Positions 54,585 to 64,000 of a DNA stretch of 64,000 nt are shown one piece after another (position 1 is the first letter of the stretch; each line of letters starts with the position of its first letter). The notes under the pieces are model-generated. The model saw only the letters and a list, made by a program, of their open reading frames with translations. It did not search any database and had not been told where the DNA came from. This DNA comes from Amoebidium appalachense. Its lineage: Eukaryota > Ichthyosporea. The stretch spans positions 3,100,001-3,164,000 of the forward strand of contig CAVNZM010000001.1 of NCBI GenBank assembly GCA_963693365.1, in the 5' to 3' direction. The translations under genes and the position numbers were made by a program.

Positions 54585-54679
<95 letters not shown>

Positions 54680-54702
54680 GTGCGGGAAGGGAAGAGGGGG
54701 CA

Positions 54703-54752
<50 letters not shown>
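54181..54752. repeat. T(n)G(n), (GA)n and C(n) compound block
   Basis: T(20) passes through one GT into about 75 G's (54203-54275). G/GA-rich sequence and long (GA)n (54421-54676) follow, then about 47 C's (54706-54752). Poly-G and poly-C flank the block on the same strand, so a large fold-back is possible. The (GA)n is broken by small palindromes (CTCGAGCTCGAACTCGAG; AGATCTAGCTAGAG). Confidence 0.95.
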
Positions 54753-54755
<3 letters not shown>

Positions 54756-55869
54756 TTTTCCTTATTCCTTTTTATTAGGCTCCACTTCTTCGATAGCCCA
54801 AAATTCGTCACAGCTTCGAATACAGCTTCCGTGGCCGAGCCACTACATATGACACGTATGGGACAGTGTATATATCCGGATAAACCACACATTATCAAAT
54901 CCAGACAAATTCAACGGGGTAACATGCGCACACATGAGTTCATCCTCCACCTTTCGGACTGTTAAGTTAAGAGCTCCAACACGTATATGTATGCCTCTAG
55001 TGGCTCACTGTACAGTCGTTTGCATATGTACAAACACGACGCTGAAACGAATCAACCAAAATCCACCATGCCTCACTTCGCTTGAAAGTCATCCAGCTCA
55101 AAAATAATTTAGTTGAGCCTTGAAGTTCCAAACCAAATTAATAGTCATTTAAATTTAAACTACTTTCAGCTGGGCAACTCATCACTGGTGGCCCCTCCCT
55201 GTCCCCTGGGCCTCAGCTAACTGTAGGGGTAGTGCCCCCCCCCCCCCCCCCCCCCTCCCCTTCCCACTCTTCTTCCTCCCCGCTTTATCCCCCCTCCCCC
55301 CCCATCCACACCATGGCATCCCACCCCATCCTCCAATAATTATGTGTGTGTGAGTGTGTGCGTGTGTGCGCTTGATACACGAATATGATTGTGCGTGTAT
55401 GACGTGTGTGCGCGTATGACGCGCATGCCTGTGTGGCTGTGCGTGTGAAGTTGTGCATGTTTGGTACCCTGAGGGCCTATGCTTGGGCATGAGTGCGTTT
55501 TTCATTTGAGGCATGCATTCACGTCTGGTGCCGAAGACAGATTGGGGGAGGAAGGGTGGTGGGAGAGGTGTAACTCTGCATTGAGGTCGGGAGACTGAGT
55601 GAGAAAATTTTTTTTTCAAAGAGGGAGACACACTGAACGTGAGTGCATGCGTGAGCGCATAGATGTGGGAGCCTTAAAAGTTTGATTTTTCAGTTACTGT
55701 TGGAACAGGTAATGCCCCACCCGGATGGGCGGATGGGCACGTGTAACTCAAAAGATATTATGGCTCAGTGCTATTCGACAGAGTGACGCGCAAGGAGGAT
55801 GGTGTGTGTGTGCGTGTGCTTGTGATGGTGGTGGTGGTGGGGGTGGGGAGGTGTGTGTGTGTGTGTGTG

Positions 55870-55903
<34 letters not shown>

Positions 55904-56883
55904 GGGGGGAAGGGGGGCACCTCACGTTCAACAAGGTCCCATGTCCCGGGGGGCAGGAGGCGGGGGGGGGGGGGGGGGGAGAGAGAGAGAGACACACACA
56001 CACAGAAGGGGGGGGGGGGGGTTAACAGGGGGGGGGGGGAGGGGTGGCAGGGGGCAACGGGGTTGTGTGATAAAGTAAGCAAAAAGTTAAAAAAAATGTT
56101 TTGTGAAAAGGAGCTCTCACGGTCAGAACGGGGACGGGGATTGGGGTGCGTATGTGTGTGTGTTAAAGAAGCACAGTTTCAACACTATGCATATGTGCCC
56201 TTTCACACAGCCTCTAGAGAAGGGAATATACCCACTGGTGGAAAGGTGGGTGGCTGCTGGTGGTAGTTGTTGTTTCCGAGGGGGGGAGGAGGGGGGATCC
56301 GGGGGGGGGGGGAGGGGGGAGGATGGGGGGGAGGGGGGAGAAAGTGCCAACAGGTTATCCGATGAACGATGAAACGAAGCCTACGTGCTGGGAGTGCATT
56401 GGCGTACAACTAATGACATAGCTCAGGTAACGGTTGATGTGCACAAGCAATCACAATTTGCTGACATAGATATGATAAGAGAGAAGAATGACCCACCTAC
56501 TACTGGCATCCCCCCCCCCCCCCTTCCCACCCCACACACAACATTTCCCCTTACATGAGGGGAAAAAACAGAGGGACGAGTCATTCAAAAAACAAATCCT
56601 TTTAGCAAAACTTCAGTTGCAAGCGTCTCATGCGTCTTTATTCTCTGTATATACAAGGACTGCCGTGCATCGAAACATCATGCCAACATACATAAAAACA
56701 CCACGGGCAAACTTTGAATCACCTGTATCACCTACGACCACAACAGCTATGTGCATCATAAAAAAGGCCTAAAGTCTGTGTATCCACTGCAGGAATGGGT
56801 CACCCAATACTTTCACTGAGTTTTGGCAATATGTACATTTCATTTTGAAATGCGCGTCGTGTTTTTCACTGAAACACAGATTG
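54753..56883. other. Spacer downstream of the cysteine-repeat gene
   Basis: Mostly unique sequence to 55180, then (GT)n, poly-C/poly-G and GA patches between 55230 and 56340. A few acceptor- or donor-bounded open pieces (for example near 56200) are too short to call. The 3' UTR of the cysteine-repeat gene probably covers about 56620-56883. Confidence 0.4.
56637..56642 (-). terminator. Candidate AATAAA poly(A) signal for the cysteine-repeat gene
   Basis: TTTATT on the plus strand (AATAAA on the minus), about 245 bases downstream of the minus-strand stop at 56884. Confidence 0.55.
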
Positions 56884-57774
56884 CTAATAGTGAGCAGCAC
56901 AGCACGTGATTGCGTTGCACTCAACGTCGGAGCCAGCCCACAGCTTGCACCGCATCACACCGCCATCCTTGGGGTCCGCCTTGAAGCCGAACGGGCAGAT
57001 CATACCATTCACCTTGTCGCAGCGCACGAACGAAGACGGAGCAGGAGGAGGTGGAGGGGGGGCACAGCACGTTGCCTCACTGCAGTGCACGCTCGAACCC
57101 GCCCAGAGCTTGCAGCGCATCACCCCGTGTGCCTTGGGGTCTGTCTTGTATCCGTGCTTGCAGGTGACTTTGGCCTTATCGTCCTTGCACGAAATCAGAC
57201 TGCTGGGCTCCGGCTTAGGCTCGGGCTTAGGTTGGGGCTTGGGTGCAGGCAGATGGGGCTCGGGCATAGGGGGAGGTGGGGGCGGCTTGCAGCAGACCTT
57301 GGCTCCACACTTATGCGTGGAGCCCTCCCACAGCTTGCAGCGCATCACACCGCCCACCTTGGGATCAGTCGTGTAGCCGTGCTTGCACGTGGTGTCGGCC
57401 TGCTTCGAGTCGCAGCGCACAAACGACGGGGGTGGGAGTGGGGGTGGGGCACAGCAGATCTTGCTGCAGGCATAGTCCGATCCGTCCCAGGGCTTGCAGC
57501 GCGTCACATGGGCGTCATAGCCGTACTTGCAGTCCACCTTGGACTCCTTGCAGGTGATGAAAGAGGGGGTTGGGGGTGGGGGGGCAGGGGCAGAGGCGCA
57601 GCAAATCTTGCTGCAGGCGTAGTCGGAGCCATCCCAAGGCTTGCAGCGGGTCACGTGAGCATCGTAGCTGTACTTGCAGGCAACACCAGAGTCCTTGCAC
57701 GTGGTGAAGGAGGGTGCCGTGTAGGCACTGGCACCCGCAGCGAGGGCGAAAAAGGCTGCGATTTCGGTCTTCAT
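56884..57774 (-). CDS. Secreted protein of five six-cysteine repeats with proline linkers, 296 aa
   Basis: Single exon. MKTEIAAFFALAAGASA is a clear signal peptide with a likely cut after ASA, so the product is secreted or placed on the cell surface. Five repeats of about 40 residues follow; each has four spaced cysteines and a terminal Cys-Cys pair. Repeats 1-2 are one subtype (RCKPWDGSDYACSKICC); repeats 3-5 are another (GVMRCKLW.GS..C....CC), each with a His/Gly-Tyr-x-x-Asp-Pro-Lys segment. Pro-rich linkers join them, the longest (PKPQPKPEPKPEP) between repeats 3 and 4. The six cysteines per unit suggest three disulfides per repeat. I do not recognise the domain. The CKxW(D/E/A)GS core could be a ligand or carbohydrate contact, which is a guess. 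The start is preceded by a good context (GCAAG before ATG). A TATA-type box lies about 95 bases upstream. Codon use is strongly GC-ending, consistent with high expression. Confidence 0.88.
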   Translation of the reverse strand: MKTEIAAFFALAAGASAYTAPSFTTCKDSGVACKYSYDAHVTRCKPWDGSDYACSKICCASAPAPPPPTPSFITCKESKVDCKYGYDAHVTRCKPWDGSDYACSKICCAPPPLPPPSFVRCDSKQADTTCKHGYTTDPKVGGVMRCKLWEGSTHKCGAKVCCKPPPPPPMPEPHLPAPKPQPKPEPKPEPSSLISCKDDKAKVTCKHGYKTDPKAHGVMRCKLWAGSSVHCSEATCCAPPPPPPAPSSFVRCDKVNGMICPFGFKADPKDGGVMRCKLWAGSDVECNAITCCAAHY

Positions 57775-57866
57775 CTTGCTGAAGATAGAGAAGAGTTGGT
57801 GTTAGCTGTTCTCCGGAAGCTCAGGAGTCTTGCAGGCTGGTGAAAAAGTGACGCGGAAAATTTTGG

Positions 57867-57873
57867 TTATATA
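57867..57873 (-). promoter_or_regulatory. TATATAA box upstream of the cysteine-repeat gene
   Basis: TATATAA on the minus strand, 93-99 bases upstream of the ATG at 57774. That distance fits a core promoter with a 60-70 base leader. Confidence 0.55.
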
Positions 57874-58603
57874 CTCAGAAGTTGCCGTCAGGCATGCATA
57901 TCGCCATCTGTCAAAACCAAAAAAGGCGATTGTGAATTTAATTTAAAGACGATTGATTGGTTTATGTTTGTTCTACAATCTGATTGGGGCAAATGGGACG
58001 ACTAATTGTAAATGGAATGCACTGCCATGATCGTGTACATATGCTCCGCGTACGTGTGCCGCTGAGCTGGCCTACTTTGGAACCCGGAAAGTTTCTCAAG
58101 GTAGATCGAAACGATCTTTATTATTATTATTAATATTATTTATTACTCTTTTTTGTGAGAGGTGGCTGATTTTATATTTTATAAACAGATTTGTTTATAA
58201 TGTATGACTGCAAGCCTTTGCCAATGGGTCACAACACTGAATGTGCTGATGTGCAAGGGCGGCGGGCCCCAGCGACTCCGAGGCTGTTGCATGTGTCACA
58301 GCATGAACGTGATCCGTGCACCAGTGACAGCAGCACTGGTGGCAGTGACTCGGCAGGATCGGTGAGCAGGGACTGTACACACCCGGTGGTAAACTGTATG
58401 GTCAGTATCATATTCGCCGAATTTCTGCCCAGTGTTCGACGAAATGACGGTCCAAGCTTGTGTTCACCCGCGCATGCAGATTTGAAGTTCAAATCCGTTC
58501 TCCTTTTCAGTCGCTCTTCGAGTCACAGTGTCTCTCTCTAAAGATTTCCCTCTGCCCCTCCCCCTTCACCTACAATCTCTCTTCCTACACACACACACAC
58601 ACA

Positions 58604-58644
<41 letters not shown>

Positions 58645-58817
58645 CTCTCTCTCTCTGCTCTCTATCTCTCGCCCTCTCTCTCTCTCTCTCCCTCCCTCCC
58701 TCCCTCCCTCCCTCCCCTCCATCCCCTCCCTCCCTCCCTGTCTCCCTCGGCCTCTCTGCCTGAGCTACTCTCTCTCTCTCTCTCTCTCTCTCCCCCCCCC
58801 CCCCCCCCCCCCCCCCT

Positions 58818-58874
<57 letters not shown>

Positions 58875-59072
58875 CCCCCCCCCCCCCCTCCCCCTCGCCC
58901 ACACAAAGTCCTCCCCCCCCCCCCCCCCCTCCTACATGTGTGTGGGTCCACACACACTCTCTCTTTCTTCCCTCCTGGGTCGGACTTAAGTTAGGCACTA
59001 GAGATCTAGCAACACACCAGCCATACGTGTTCAATATGCTAGTATCATGTCGCACGTGGGCGTATACACACA

Positions 59073-59111
<39 letters not shown>

Positions 59112-59351
59112 ATGGGTAAACGCACACACACGCTGTACGTACGCACTCACGGCTGTATTTACGCCCGCACGCTCGCTAGTATCCACGCAAACCGCTGACA
59201 TGCACACGCGCAAACACACCGCCGGCGGCACACACAGGTGCGGGCATCAACATCAGTAATAGCACCGTGACCGTTAACGTTGCACACAACCACATCTTTG
59301 CAAATGCACAACACGCTCACACACCACACACACACACGCACAGACCGTACA

Positions 59352-59435
<84 letters not shown>

Positions 59436-59583
59436 CCACATACACACCGTGACACACAAACACACACAACCACATACACACCGTGACACACAAACACACA
59501 CGTGGCATACACGCCCACACACACACACGCTGCACAGCGCAGTACAGACACACACGCACGCCGCGACAAACAAACAGTGATCG

Positions 59584-59645
<62 letters not shown>

Positions 59646-59934
59646 ACATACACACACACTACACGCAGCGCACACATCACTCAACACATCACTCCTCCAC
59701 GGGGCTTTGGTAATATGATAATGTGCACACTCAAGCAACTCAAACGGCCAGGGACGCAGATCGCACAAGGCTTATCCACCAGGGACATAACACCACACAC
59801 ACGTGCACTCACACAAAAAAACATGTACATATCGCAGAGAATTCTGGAGGTTTGGGCCGTCTAATCTGGTTGCACAAATTTCACATTACAGGATTGGGAA
59901 GTGAGGCTATTACGGAAAGCTCAACATACACCAT
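57874..59934. other. Spacer with CT and CA repeats
   Basis: 57874-58550 is unique AT-rich sequence with a low-support frame at 58191-58541 that contains a GTGAGC donor-like site. 58590-58920 is (CA)n, (CT)n, (CCCT)n and poly-C. 59070-59440 has (CA)n blocks and a 34-bp tandem duplication at about 59433-59500. 59587-59631 is poly-C followed by (CA)n. No gene is supported. Confidence 0.45.
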
Positions 59935-60236
59935 TCAAAGTTTTAGCAAGACTGCAGCATGCGCAAACCTCCGGGTATATTTAGAGAGCTTCATCATGGC
60001 CACTTCTAGCACTGGGTTTGCACCCAGGCTGATCGCAATGCACCGGATGATGAATTCGTGTTGATTCTGTGCACGGGTATTGGAGGCATAAACTCCATGG
60101 ATTCGAAAGGGCCCCCTGAGAAAAAAAGTGAAAGAGACTGATATAGCGTCACATCTTCACAAAAATATTGTATGCACAGGTAACACCTATTAGTCTTGCT
60201 CTTACGGACAAGCACACGAGTGTGTTATCAGATACA
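59935..60236 (-). CDS. Two 3'-terminal exons of an unrecognised minus-strand gene
   Basis: Exon 60206-60236 (YLITHSCAC, CAG acceptor, GTAAGA donor) joins in exact phase to 59935-60115, which follows the strong acceptor TTTTTTTCTCAG. The last exon reads GPFRIHGVYASNTRAQNQHE, then FIIRCIAISLGANPVLEVAM and ends HAAVLLKL before TGA. The second exon is amphipathic to hydrophobic and well balanced in composition, unlike repeat translations. No family is recognised. Upstream exons would have to lie beyond the GA satellite at 60300-61430; none was found with confidence. Confidence 0.45.
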
Positions 60237-60299
60237 CTGTGCGCAGTTGAAAGATTGGACAGGTGGTTAAAGATCGAACCAGCGAAAGAGCAAGAGAAA

Positions 60300-61428
<1,129 letters not shown>

Positions 61429-61436
61429 CAAGATAA

Positions 61437-61794
61437 AAAAAAGAAAAACAAAGAAGAAGAGGCCACAGGCACTCCGGAGTGACTACATTGATGATGACGT
61501 AATTAACATAGATAAAGTGAGCCAATCAGCTTCTGCGTAGGCCCCAGCCCAAATATGGAAGGTGTTCTGTGACAGCATTTATTCTGTCCATGCACAAGTC
61601 GCAACGCAAACAAAAAAAAAATTAGGCCAGTTGTCACCAGACTTTGCCGCTTCCGCGACCCCACCGCACGGCCAATGTTAACATACACACAATCCCTGCT
61701 GATTCACCAGTCTTTCCCTCGTTACGAGAACCTCGTTGCCACCCCTTCAGTTTCATTTTCAATTTTTTATCCTCTTGGCTGTCTTTTATTGAAG
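61437..61794. promoter_or_regulatory. Spacer upstream of the ML-domain gene with CCAAT and TGACGTAA
   Basis: TGACGTAA (bZIP/CRE-type) at 61495-61502 and CCAAT at 61522-61526 lie about 270-300 bases upstream of the ATG at 61795. They could also serve the minus-strand gene on the left. No TATA box is seen close to the start. Confidence 0.4.
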
Positions 61795-63921
<2,127 letters not shown>

Positions 63922-63932
63922 GTGGGATAGAT

Positions 63933-63986
<54 letters not shown>

Positions 63987-64000
63987 GGGGGGGAGGGGGG

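Noticed and set aside
54199-54752. Treating the poly-G/(GA)n/poly-C block as proof of misassembly
   Set aside because: It is suspicious but similar tracts occur throughout the window next to intact genes, so it was kept as a repeat and raised as a finding instead.
58191-58541. 116-aa plus-strand frame
   Set aside because: No family likeness; a GTGAGC donor-like site inside it has no downstream partner. It may be a chance frame.

Overview
This window comes from a nuclear genome of an intron-rich eukaryote, probably an alga or other protist; I cannot assign a lineage. Genes are split by introns of about 75 bases to several kb, with GT-AG borders (one GC-AG). TATA, CCAAT and AATAAA elements can be seen. 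The introns and spacers hold unusually dense simple repeats: (CA)n/(GT)n, (GA)n, poly-G/poly-C and T(n)G(n) junctions. Most long open frames (poly-His/Thr, Cys/Val, Pro, Gly, Ser/Leu, Arg/Glu) are translations of these repeats and are not annotated. I found no rRNA, tRNA or CRISPR.

Layout: (1) 85-5293, minus: 5' part of a highly charged, probably nuclear protein that runs off the left edge. (2) 5446-14677, plus: a complete 12-exon TRM13 tRNA 2'-O-methyltransferase, divergent from gene 1 across about 150 bases. (3) 15768-16883, minus: a 371-aa protein rich in RRxS motifs, unrecognised. (4) 19926-32725, plus: a complete 12-exon, 950-aa CAP-Gly/coiled-coil microtubule-binding protein. (5) 35154-42482, minus: a multi-exon membrane protein whose large intron holds a reverse-transcriptase fragment and a small repeat family. 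(6) 43526-48490, plus: a complete 6-exon ATP-grasp ligase of about 527 aa. (7) 49528-49985: an array of GCAGAATTATTCTGC-like palindromes of unknown role. (8) 50345-51983, minus: weak exon set. (9) 52788-53348, minus: a 186-aa protein with a PP1-docking-like motif. (10) 56884-57774, minus: a secreted protein of five six-cysteine repeats. (11) 59935-60236, minus: 3' exons of an unrecognised gene. (12) 61795-63921, plus: 5' part of an ML-domain (NPC2-like) secreted protein running off the right edge.

The genes look like unrelated housekeeping and cell-surface functions rather than one pathway. Exon models were assembled by hand from splice motifs, frame phase and family similarity. For TRM13, the CAP-Gly gene and the ATP-grasp gene every exon junction keeps frame, which strongly supports those models. 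The most unusual items are the palindrome array, the poly-C-tailed repeat family, splice sites formed by the microsatellites themselves, the one-way polarity of T(n)G(n) junctions, and the six-cysteine repeat protein.
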